Positions 44,919 to 56,800 of a stretch of DNA of 64,000 bases are shown here, piece by piece. The notes below the pieces were generated by a model. The model was not told where the DNA came from and searched no databases. It saw only the letters and a program-made list of their open reading frames with translations. A program made the position numbers and the translations under genes. Position 1 is the first letter of the stretch. Each line of letters opens with the position of its first letter. This stretch comes from Puccinia triticina (taxonomy: Eukaryota; Basidiomycota; Pucciniomycetes; Pucciniales; Pucciniaceae), in the NCBI RefSeq assembly GCF_026914185.1, contig NC_070575.1, forward strand, positions 1 through 64,000, written 5' to 3'.

Positions 44919-46338
44919 CGGACTTACTTCGCGCACTGCGGAAAACTCTTCGCGCACTGTGGGGGTCGTCGTCTCGACGTCCAGCCCCCAGTGCGCGCTT
45001 CTGCCACGGCTCTTCGCGCACTGCATTTTCCGCCAAAAAAACGGCTTGCATTTCTTGAGATATTTTTTGATGAATCAATAGAATGGCTTTTTATGATTCC
45101 CCTAAAAAATAATCAAGTCATTTAGGGGTCTCCTTGAGCCTAGAGAAAATTGACATGAAAAAATCATATTTTAACGCGGCAGGGACCTGTAATACCGCTT
45201 CCTGTGCCCCAGTAGCCCCAAAAATTTCCCAGTATCATGGTACATGTGCAAATTCATGACCTGATAATTTTTAGAATTTTTCCCAGAGATATAAGGGGTG
45301 CGCGGCAGGCTTAGTAGGAAAATTACTGCTAACTGTATAGCTTTTTTGTTACACACCCAAACAGTCCCAAAATTTCAGAAATGTTTTCATTGTGGATATT
45401 CCCCGCGCCATAAATTTCTTGGCAATAGTGTGTCATGATAACATGAGATGTAGTGCGGCAGGCTTAGTTGGAAAATGACTGCTAACTTATCTCATGTTTT
45501 AATGACACACTATTGCTAAGAGCTTTATGGCGCGGAGAATATGAAAAATTGAAACATTCCTGAAAATTTCAGACTGTTTCAGCGTGTAACAAAAAATCTA
45601 TACATGTAGCCGCCATTTTCCTACTAAGCCCGCCGCGCACCCCTTATATCTCATGTTATCATGACACACTATTGCCAAGAAATTTATGGCGCAGAGAATA
45701 TCCACAATGAAAACATTTCTGAAATTTTGGGACTGTTTGGGTGTGTAACAAAAAAGCTATACAGTTAGCAGTAATTTTCTTACTAAGCCTGCTGCGCACC
45801 CCTTATATCTCAATATATAATGACACACTATTGCTAGGAATTTCAGGGAATTGATTTGAAGCATATTTATCTGTGCTATCAAAATTTTGTACCTTTGTTG
45901 TGTGTAACAAAAAATTTATACATATACGCAAAATAATAAACACATGATACCTATTTGGGCTAAAGAAAAGCTGGTAAAAATTCTGAAAATTATCAGGTCA
46001 TGAATTTGCACATGTCCCCTGATACTGTGAAATTTTTGGGGCTACTGGGGCACAGGAAGCGGTATTACAGGTCCCTGCCGCGTTAAAATATGATTTTTTC
46101 ATGTCAATTTTCTCTAGGCTCAAGGAGACCCCTAAATGACTTGATTATTTTTTAGGGGGATCATAAAAAGCCATTCTATTGATTCATCAAAAAATATCTC
46201 AAGAAATGCAAGCCGTTTTTTGGGGGGAATGCACAGTGCGCGAAGAGCCGTGGCGAAAGCGCGCACTGGGGGCGGGACGTCGAGACGACGACCGCCACAG
46301 TGCGCGAAGAGTTTCTCGCAGTGCGCGAAGTAAGTCCG
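44919..46338. mobile_element. Element D: 1420-bp foldback DNA element, TSD TATCTTTA
   Basis: Arms of about 365 bp (44919-45283 and 45974-46338) are inverted copies. They begin CGGACTTACTTCGCGCACTG, with TTCGCGCACTG repeated three times per arm. TATCTTTA is duplicated at 44911-44918 and 46339-46346. The middle contains a second, nested set of inverted repeats (TTAGTAGGAAAAT, TGTGTAACAAAAAA, GACACACTATTGC), so nearly the whole element can fold. The first 20 bases resemble elements B and C (CGGGTTTACTTTGCGCACG), so it belongs to the same TIR family but carries no TGACCGGTCA satellite. Confidence 0.93.
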
Positions 46339-46346
46339 TATCTTTA

Positions 46347-48812
46347 TAAGGGTGGTATATTACTTTATGAGGGTCTAGGATTCAGTATGATGGGATATGG
46401 ATGCAAGTATTAATTAGGGAGGAGGAAGAAGGAAGGATGGAGCAAGGTGGGAGGAGAGGCTTTGACCCCCAATATTCTGGATGGAAGAAGGCAACAGCTG
46501 GACATGCAGGCATATGGTAGGTTACAGAAGGTTGTTTGGGTCACCTGGCAACACATGATATCATGCAGTGCAGCATATGCAGGCAGATAAGGTGTTCAAG
46601 GAGCCTGCCTGCAGAATCAATTACATCATTGTTTGGCAGGCAGTGCAACACATGCATATATTGCTGTGCAACTGATATCCCCTCCTGCTGAATCAATTAC
46701 ATCATTGTTTGGCAGGCAGTGCAACACATGCATATCTTGCTGTGCAACTGATATCCCCTGTAGAAAATAGCCCTCACAAGGAGTTCCCCTGGAGCTAAAT
46801 TCCCTCACCCTTCAATATATAAGGAGGCCTCTTTCCCCCCCTCATCAGATCTTTTCCCCCATCAGCCTACAGAGGTTTGGTCACAGTGGTTAGTTTAGTT
46901 ACAGTGGTAGTTTAGTGGTAGTTTAGTGGTAGTAGTAGTGGTAGTGTTAAGTTTGAGTCAGTAGTAGTAGGAGTAGTCAGGAGCTCTAGTAGTAATTAAA
47001 GTGCCTTATCAAGAGATTGTTAAGGAAGAGATTATTACCAACTTCATCAACAACAATTATAACAACTAGTAGTAGTAGGTAGCAGCAACCAGGAGCTCTA
47101 GTATTGATTAAAGTGCCTTATCAAGAGATTGTTTAAGAAAGAGATCATTACCAACCTTCTCATCAACAACCCATCATCAACAAAAATTGTATCTTACATA
47201 ATTAATCCCACTGGATTATATTATCCCCCATCATCAGAAGTTATAACAGATCTGAAAGAATAGTGATTTGAGGAATCTAGGTCTGATAGAGATTACTATA
47301 CAAAAGTAAGATCTATCTTGGAATCAGCCACATCTTTATAAATATTGATTACAAGACTCTTAGTTATTTGCATAGTACCATTAGAGGGGCAGGTCTTTCA
47401 AACCACCTGTAAGTTGTAATAGCCTTTCAACCTATTAGCAATTTATTTCCCCCTCAGAGGACATTTTCACCAAATAAAAAACATTTAGTGTCCCACAAGA
47501 GTCCCTACACCGCAGCCATATAATTCTGCTCCCCAGCCTCTTTTGTTTGTCTTGGAACTCATATTAATTGCCTTTTCCTCACTGTCAACAACGGTGGATT
47601 GTCACTTCTAACTGGCACTATTTGTGAGTTGCAGTATTGCTAGGGATTTAGAATTCTGGGCATACAAAGAGGAATACAATTCCTTGCACAAAAGTTTTTT
47701 GGCTCATCTTGTCTAGAATGTTGCAAAAATATTGGCCTCAAGATGCACATTCATCTCATGCTCTGTTTGTGTTTCAATTGGGCAACAGTGCCTTATGAGT
47801 TGGACGGACATAGAAATAATAATTCTTGGAAAACACACCTCTAGGAGTGGAATCTCTGTACTAAACGCAGAACATTAAACTTCATTCCTTGAGAGGCAGG
47901 AAATATTTTCATATTTCTATTCAGTACAATATTTTATTGGAGAAAAACCTACCAATTTTTCCTGGAATGCTGACAGATTTGCCAATCTTTAATAGCCAAG
48001 TACTGGCATCACTTCCCCAGGACATATTGCTAGAGTAGCTTTTAAAAGCACCACAGAACTGAAGATCATCAATACCTCATCTTGAACTCAACTTTCACTG
48101 TCAACAATGTCTCTTCAGAAGTTACTAACCATTGGACTGAGGTATCTCAATGCATGAAGTCTCCACATAGCTTTAAGCATTTGCTGTTTCTGACTGGCCT
48201 AAAAAAAGTGCTCCCGATGTAATCACAGGTAAAAAATGGCTTGTGGTTCATAGTAATGTTGCACGCTATTGTCTTACTCCAATGTTACATATTTGAATTA
48301 CATTCAGTCACCATAAATTGTGCTGCTGCTGTGTGACTGGTTTTTGTTGGTGTGCAATCCAATACATTTGAAGGAACAAAATTTACCCCTTCTTTGGTTG
48401 CAATGATGATTGCACCAAAGAGAGCTGTGTCAGTTAATTTACTGATTTTTTTCCTCAAGTGAGATGTGCAAGATCTGGTTGCTCAGAGGGACCTCAGCCA
48501 AATTCATGTTCTGCGGAAGTTTCCTAGTAAATCATAAAATCACCAAATCTTTTTTGCAGGGGATATGACTGTCTCACATTGCAAAAGACAAATTTCAAAA
48601 ATCAACAGCCCCATATTGTATTCTATTGTACAGTGGGTAGACAATTGTATACACCACACCATTTTTGGACCATAGAAACTCAACCAACCAACTTCAAGTC
48701 ACTAGTATTGGTGAGATGGTTCAAGATAGTCTTCAAAACACAAATATGAAAAAATAAAATCAAAAATCAAAGTTATGTAATTTACAAAAATTAAACAAAA
48801 AAAAACAAAAAA
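46347..48812. other. Noncoding, with a tandem duplication and an LTR-like promoter segment
   Basis: A 76-78 bp block (CAATTACATCATTGTTTGGC...ACTGATATCCCCT) is tandemly duplicated at 46606-46759. At 46812-46860 the sequence TTCAATATATAAGGAGGCCTC...CCCCCATCAG resembles 62030-62080, giving a TATA-like core, and AGTAGTGG repeats follow. This may be part of an LTR or TRIM, but I could not find paired ends. 47250-48800 is AT-rich with nothing supported. Confidence 0.4.
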
Positions 48813-50144
48813 CGGGTTTACTTTGCGCACGGAGGGAAACTTGTTGCGCACGGGAATTTCTGTTGACTCGATGTCACGTGACGTCGGGCCCCCCTCCGTG
48901 TGCGCCACCAGCTCCCCTCAAAAAACTATCCGCACACAGGGGTGCCGTGCGGTGACAGGTGGCCGGGGTTGTAACGGGGCTCTTACAGGTGATTGGACAG
49001 AGCGCGGTGATGAATGCAAAAAAGGTAGTGATCAAGATCTGTGTATCGTATTCAATGGAGAAAAGATACAAGATCAAAGAAGCAGGCCTTTTATGTACAA
49101 CCAATGAGAACCACGAATGAGAGAGCATAGGCAGCATGAAATAACATGAGATATTTATGCTGCAGGGAAATACATAATAGGCATGATCATATGTAATATA
49201 AAGTGAAATACATAATACCAAAGGAGAAGAATAGTCTTTGATACATCTACATGAAAAGCTTTGTAATAGTAAGTCCGGGGGTTACGTAATCCCTAGGACG
49301 CACGGCTACAGGGTGAAGCACTCCGGCCATCCGGAGGAAACAAAACCCTCGGTGACCGGCACAGACCGGTCATCAAGAGACTACATCCCTCTCGATGACC
49401 GGCATAGACCGGTCATCGAGAGGCTACATCCCTCTCGATGACCGGAATAGACCAGTCATCAGGAGGTTACATCCCTCCCGATGACTGGAGTAGACCGGTC
49501 ACCAAGAGGATACATCTCTCTCAATGACCGGCATTCCGGTCATCGAGAGAACACATCTCTCTCAATGACCGGCATTCCGGTCATCGAGAGAACACATCCC
49601 TCTCGATGACAGGCATAGACCGGTCATCAAGAGGGATGTGTCCCCTCGATGACCGGTACAGCCCTCTCGATGACCGGTCTATTCCGGTCATCCATCGGGA
49701 GGGATGTAACCTCCCGATGACCGGTCTATTCCGGTCATCGAGAGGGATGTAGCCTCTCGATGACCGGTCTATGCCGGTCATCGAGAGGGATGTAGCCTCC
49801 CGATGACCGGTCTGTACCGGTCATCGAGAGGGATGTAGCCTCCCAATGACCGGTCTGTACCGGTCATCGAGGGGGATTTGTCCTCTCGATGACCGGAATG
49901 CCGGTCATCGAGAGAGATGTGATATACCCTCTCGATGACCGGTCTGTGCCGGTCATCGAGGGGATTGTTTCCTCCGGATGGCCGGAGTGCTTCACCCCAG
50001 CCACCTGTCACCGCACGGCACCCCCGTGTGCGGATAGTTGGGGAGCTGGTGGCGCGCACGGAGGGGGGCCCGACGTCACGTGACGTTGAGTCGACGGAAA
50101 TTCCCGTGCGCAACGAGTTTCCCTCCGTGCGCGAAGTAAACCCG
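48813..50144. mobile_element. Element C: GCGCAC-type inverted-repeat element with satellite core
   Basis: Inverted arms of about 155 bp begin CGGGTTTACTTTGCGCACGG and contain TCACGTGACGTCGGGCCC. The arms match element B closely. The core (49340-49985) is regular TGACCGGTCA satellite with TACATCCCTCTCGATGACCGG junctions; between the left arm and the core is a 350-bp unrelated segment (48980-49310). The bases outside the ends do not form a duplication, so the copy may be old or recombined. Confidence 0.82.
49340..49985. repeat. TGACCGGTCA satellite, block in element C
   Basis: About 14 regular units of roughly 45 bp. The arms CTCTCGATGACCGG and CCGGTCATCGAGAG enclose CATAGA, TCTATT or similar 4-6 base loops, and units are joined by GGATGTAGCCT or CTACATCC. 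The orientation of the junction word flips at about 49670, so the block is itself roughly symmetric. Confidence 0.9.
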
Positions 50145-50858
50145 TAATTCAAACTCAAACAAACCATAAACTCTGTACTGAAAAAAAAAACTCACACTTT
50201 TTAAACTTAAAGAACACAAATTTCAAACTTTTAATTTCTTCTGCCTGCAATTTCAATGAAATGCAGCATGAACCCATGAAGTCAGTTTCTGTGAAACTGG
50301 TTTTAATAAACTTGGATTACATATTTCTGTTCAAGGTTTTCTCTAACACCAACTTTCAAAAACACAAGGCCTGTGGGGTGATGTAAAATGTGACTTCCAT
50401 GACCTTTTGCAACTTGGTGTTCAAGATCTTACTTGAATGCCAACTTGCAAAATGCATGCAAGTTGCACCAGGCCAACTTTGAAACCCACTATTGACTGTT
50501 GCACTGCATGATTGACTGCAAGTATAGATTTTTTATTGCCAGCAAATTTACTTCGTAATTCACTTATGCATCTGCATGTATCCACAATAATCACCCCTTT
50601 GAGACAAATAAACAAGGAAATAAGATTCTCTTGACAAAGATTGAGGTAAAGAGATAAAACAAAATGAGATGAATAATATAATAATGAATGAATGGATGAA
50701 AGTGAACAGGGGGACAAATAACAATACGTGCACTCAGTGAAATCTTGTTTCTTTACATCCTCAGTTCATTCGAGTTCAGATCAACAAGCTATGTATCCTA
50801 GCTAGAATAAAAACGAAACTCTTAATCCAGGGATTCGACTGAGACCATCGATGCCATA
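50145..50858. other. Noncoding 3' flank of THO2
   Basis: AT-rich, no supported ORF. It contains the 3' end region of the minus-strand THO2 transcript. A repeated phrase AAACTTTTAATTTC/AACTTTCAAAAACAC is seen but not classified. Confidence 0.45.
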
Positions 50859-53800
50859 TCAACGTCGTGCATTATGTCGTTTCGGTCTTTCTCTACTATT
50901 CCCGCGCTCTCTTTCCTTTCGTCGCCCGCCACTATCATTTCCCTTATCGGCCCGATCTCTTTCAGTGGCACTTCTACCACTATGTGAATTTCGGAGTCGT
51001 GAGATGCGGTCATGTTGGTCAGTCTTGTTACTCGCGTCCTGATTCGAAAGCACGCTAGACCTTTGATTGCCCGTATACCGCGACTCTTCTTGTTTTGCGC
51101 TTTCTCTCAGGGATGACCTCCTACTACCATGTCCATCGCGTTCACCACCCTCCCCATCACGTCCACCGCCTTCCTCTTTCTTACGTTTGGTGCCAGATTC
51201 CTGTTTGTATGAGAAAGACGTATGGGAATAGGGTCAACCGTTTTGCCAAAACAAAAACCACCAAAAGGTTGGGAAAACGTACCTCATACTGAACTTTCCC
51301 GTCATCCATTCGCGAGAGAAGACTGGTAGGCGTAGTAGCCATGTTAGTTGAATCACGATCACGATCACGATCACGATCACGATCACGATCACGATCTCGT
51401 TTCTTCGGGCCCGGCCCACCCGGCCCATCAATATCTATTGGAGCAGCTCGGTTTCCAGTTGCAGGCATTTCGACGCTGTCTCTTCGATCCTTTCTCGCGT
51501 TATCCTCGTTGGCTTTCTGTAAAGCATTGGCTGCCATACCAGCCATACCTCTAATACTGAGGTTTTTCTTTGGTTCCATGTTCTTGCTGGCCTGTTGTGA
51601 AGGATGGGGACTCCAAGAATCCCCAGATTGTCGATGATTGGAGGGTAAAGAGGGTTTACTGGGTGTACTCGTAGAGCTAGCATTTTCACGAGAATGTGGT
51701 TCGCGAGAAACCTTGTCGGGTGAATGGTTCCTAGGGACAGCGTCTCGCGGCTTGTAGGAATCGCCTCCTTCATTACGGCTCCTCGCATGATCTTGACCTG
51801 AGCCGTTCCTGGTTGAATATCCATTTTGGGCAGTATGAGTATTGGTGGTATCGGCCGAACTGCTAGAATGTTTTGAACGGTTCTCGGGATGTCCAGGTGG
51901 GAATGAGCTGGCCGGGCCGGTCGGAATAGAGCGCAGAGTCCGAGGAGACATGTTAGGCTGTAGAGCACGCGGACCAGATGGTATAGAGCCATTGTAGGGA
52001 AGGTTGCCGGACTTGGGGTCGTTGTTCCCGTCTCGTGAATTGATATCGTCTCCATTCGCAGAGTGGCCGGTTTCGAGGTCTTTGCGCAGCTCAGACAGCC
52101 CCTGTGATGGTTGGTTGGATGCCTCGCCTACTAGTGAAGGCTCGGAAGAAACGACTTTCCGACGCTTGATGCCATCATCTGTGACCACATCACTGGACTG
52201 TTTGAGCTCGCGCTCTTTATCTTTATCTCGATCTTTCTCGTGGCGCCTATCATCCCGGTCGCGATCTCTACGGTGGGATCGTTTCTCTCGATCACGCTCC
52301 CGATCCTTATCACGGTCGTCACGGCTGGGGTCCTTTTCTTTTTCGCGATGCCTAATATCGCGTTCTTTGTCTCGGTCTTTCCGATCGCGATCGCGATCAC
52401 GCTCCCGGTCCTTTTCTCTCTCTTTGTCTCGTTCCCGATCCCGTTCCCTGTCGCGATCACGTTCTCGGTCGCGCTCACGATGGTCACGGTGTCGATCAGA
52501 CGGCGAACGAGATCGCTTTCTTTTTTCACTGCGGTCGCTCCTGTCGGCGCGTTGCTTTTCTTTGTCACGGCCACTGCGAATTGAACGTATTGACTCGACA
52601 CTAGGAGGCCTTGTACGTGGTGGCTCGTCACGAAGTCGCCGGTGGTCTCGCTCATCCCGGCGATCATACGAGTCACGCTCGTCGCGAGACCGAAGGGATG
52701 CATTTTCATCGTTGGGCCGTTTGGCTGCGTCATCTCGTGTGCGGGGACTGGCAGTGGCCGATGTTGAAACGTGAGAGCCTGGATGGCTGGGCAAATGGTG
52801 ATGTGTGGTGGGATTGGTGGGAAGTGGGTTGTCTCGGCGCATGTTATCAGCCCTCGGTGCAGAAGGCAAAGCTGGAGGACGCATCAGCTCGTTTTCACGA
52901 TTCGTTCGAGACGGGCTGTTTGCTGATCGAGTGGCTTTTGGACCAGATGGGGTGACGTTCGGAGGCCGGGTCGCGGGCTCAGCTGGTCGAACTTGAGAAG
53001 GTACGTAAGGGCGATCTATCAAGTGTGCTGGATTGTTAGCCGTATGTCGGGGTAACTCTTCCTTTGTAGCTTTGGATTGCGATGGATCTGGGGAAGAAAC
53101 GCTTGGGGCGGTTGGGTTGGTGACTGCAAATTTGCGGGAGCGCTGGACAGCGGCCCGAGCGAGCGCCTCCCTTTCAGCAGCTTCGGCGGAAGGCGCAGGA
53201 GGGGCACTAGGGAATTGAGACTTGGGCCCCTCAGCGATCAGTGAATGAGACTCCGAGTCTACTCCATTGCGGTACGGCCCATTGCCGCTCATCTGACGAG
53301 AGGGCACAATGGGCAGCTTTCTATCACCTTCGTGCCGTGGGACTTGTGGAGGAAGCCTTGTGGTCGAGGTGGCGGGCCTCTCTGGAAGACCAGCGGGGCG
53401 GTTGGAAGTAGAAACAGGAGAGGGGACAGGTCGTGAATCTGATAGTGAGGTGGGAACGACCGGTTTGGGTGGGGGCAATGGGGTGGTCATAGGCCTGGAT
53501 ACCAGTGGTGGGATCGCCTTTGGGGACACTGTTGATGCTGGATTCATGTCAATCGGTATAGTTTTGGCGTCCGTGTTGACTGGCGCGGCGACAGCGTCCG
53601 GTCTGTTGACCTGGGGGAGGTTTGGCTTGATGACATTCTTCGCAGCACGCTTCAGCATTGATTGATATCTGACATGAGCCATTGAATGTGAGTTATGTGG
53701 TACAATGGAACTACTGGGAAAGGGAAAAGGAGACCGACCCGTAGACCAACACCCTGACATCTTCACGTTTTTCATGCTTGAGCAGTTCAGTGACGGCTGC

Positions 53801-56800
53801 TTCTAAACTGGTTGCCTGATCTTGAAAAAGAGGGACCAAACCATCCAATTCTTTCAAAAGAGCAATGCTGTTGCGAATATACATGTACTCGCCTGATTGA
53901 ATGGCGTCTCTGCAAACCTGACCAAGAAATTGAAGTGTCAGATCGAATTCGACTGGAAATGGGTAATCTAAATGAAGGGTAAGAGCTCACTGTAGACATA
54001 AGTGACGTCCACTTTTTGACCACTTTCTGGAAATTTTCGTATGAGAGCATGTCACTTTCCGCGATTCCTTCGGGAGTTTGATTGGCCCACTTCATTCTTA
54101 ATCCTGGTAAAAAATTCCCTTTCTTATCTTTTCCGAGTCCCGTCTTCTTGAACGTACTTTCACTGTCGTACCAGCTTTTGACCAAGAGTAATAAATCCCT
54201 CAAAAATCGACCATAGTTGGAGGCCTCGAATTCACTACATGGAAATATTGTCGGGCCCACGTCCATGCTAAAGATACGATCAAGGAGCTTTAAAGTCATG
54301 AAAGAGGCTGGACCCAGCCCATGGAGTGTTTTAATGAACTGGGCAGTATATGCGGCATCGACTGGTGAGATTTTAGCACGCGGATTGAAACAATGCTGAA
54401 TGACATGCTCGAGAAGTTGAGCCCGAAATGGACTGCGAGTACATGCTGTAAAGCAACCACTTAGCAGGGTGAGTCGATGTTAAGCGCGTGGCGGAAAGGA
54501 ATGCATGCTTCACTCACGAGGAAACCAAAATGACTTTTCCGATGCTAAACGAGCTCGGGTGAGCTCATAATGTTTAATGTGAATCTTCATTTCCTTGGTG
54601 AGCGCTGCGCGGATTTCCAAAATTTTGGAGCGATTGGCGCGATTGAGCTCCTTTAGCGAAGAAACCATGACAGTAGAGTAATCACGATCAAGATCACTCA
54701 ACATCGCGTTGAGGCGATTAGTCTCGGAAATATACCTCTCATCAGGCATCCGAATATCATAGAGTTCAAGTTGCCAGAATGTTACGAAGAAGTGGGGACT
54801 GAAGATCCAAAGATTGAGGTCAGTACGACACAAAGTCACATTGAAAGTAGAAAAAAAACCACGGACCCAACAAGTTTGCAAGTGTGCTCAGGTAAAATCC
54901 TTTCGGCAAGCGCAACCGTTGGTAGCAAGCTGGTGGGATAATGAGCCTACATAGATGAATCCTCAGTTGGACAACCGTGAATGCGGGTAGAAACACCAAG
55001 ACTTACCTGCTCATTGACCATATCAGTTGATTCAGGCTGTTCGGCCTTGACTGGCTGGACAGACTGGTCCGTAGATATGGGTGGCGTTGCAGATGTTGGG
55101 TTCTCGTCGATAATTACTTCCCCATCGGCACCTATTTTCAGACTTGGCCGAACTGATGCAGACAGGACAGGCCTCCAAACCTGGAAAACAATAGCCGGAT
55201 CATTTCGGTATTGCCCCCACATAAGTTCCATTGGAGGCAAGGCGTTTTCGTAGTCAGATATGCTACGAGAAGTAAGTTGGATACGCAGAAACTCAATGTA
55301 CTGAAATAATACTTGTTGGCACTGCGACAAAATTGGAAGAGAATGAAAACGAATCAGTTCATAAAGTTGCGGTGAGTTGTTGGAATATTAATCATCTTAC
55401 ACTATCAGCTAAAACGCCGAGATACTTCAAATGTGCGCCTTCATCTGCAAGCAGCACAGCATTTTGCCGCTGCAAGGTGACCAAGACAAGTAAGGGCACA
55501 GTCAGTCCGGATTCAGTTAAGGCCCTCATAAGTCGATTAGAGCTTTTGGAAAACGATGGTTTCTTGACTGCAATGCTAGTCGGTGAAATGGCTTCAGCTC
55601 TCAAAGTTTTCGATCCACCCAGCGCCACTACTTGAGAAGCCGAAAGATCTTGCAGAACATCCACGCCAGCCATCTTACTGATCATGTCTCGTAGAATGAT
55701 GAGATCTTTAGCATTGCCAGTTGCAAGTTGATTGGCAATGTATTGTAAAACAATCGCTGGGTCCAAGCTCAAATTCCGCTTGAAGACGTTCCCAACAAAC
55801 TTGGCCAAGTTCTGTAGCCAGGCAGCGATATTAGTTCCATCAGACTTGGACCGATCTTTGTCTGGGTTTGAAAGGAATTCGACGATTGAATAGGTTAGGA
55901 CGTCGAGCGCAAAGAGGTTAAGGTACCTCAGACATTCGATTACACAAGTGATAAGGTTATCGTAGGTCTGGACTTGATTGAGTGCCGCATTAAACACGAT
56001 ACAAGGGTTAGACGAAGCCAATTTGGCCAGCGCTCGAGATTTTTCCCTGAGGTTGTCAAGCGTCATGGTCTTGAGTACGCGTTTAGTCTCGGCATCGGCT
56101 CTGACTCGCTCGACTTTGAGCTCGGGGATCCGCTGGTAGATACGATCTTTCCACTCGCCGTATATCATGTACCTCTCCTCATACGAATAAGACTGTAAGA
56201 CTTTCCATATAACGTTCGAGGCTGCGACACATCCTTGGGTCATGGATAATCCTGGAAGCAAGAACCATCTCAGGATGTGATTCCACCGCAGGTCGCCTGT
56301 TGCCTCGTGTGATGGCCTTTGGACGGCAGCAGCAGTTAGTGTAGCGACTTTGTGAAATACACCCATGTGAATGTGACCAAATGGTCCCACAAAACGAAGC
56401 AGCGGCCAGACGTAATCCAAGACCTGCGAACTATTTTGAGCTCGAAGGATACGATCCCTCCATGCAGGCCAGAAGAAAACCGGCTCTGTCTTGACACTCG
56501 TTGCACCCAAGCTAGCAACGCGAGGAATTACTTTAGCTGATAAAATCGACTTGGGGACCTCTGCATCAATAAGTAGGTGGGCAGGACCGCCAGCGTATCT
56601 TTTCTTGGGCCGCGTGATATTTGATTGTGAGAGTTTGCTATTCTGTACAGATAGTTCGCATTTTCTGTAGGCCGGATCCAAGGCAACATCTACTAACCTC
56701 AAAAGTAAAGCGGAGATGTTGGGGTCTTGATGAGCAAGATACTGATGGTTTGGTATTGATAGCATGAAGATCGATTCGTGGAGGGCGCCAATTGAGAGCA

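Noticed and set aside
48805..50152. Target-site duplication for element C
   Set aside because: ACAAAAAA on the left and TAATTCAA on the right do not match; no TSD claimed.
52004..52774. 256-codon plus ORF rich in Ser-Arg (SRSRSR)
   Set aside because: Antisense shadow of the THO2 RERD-coding region; not an SR protein.
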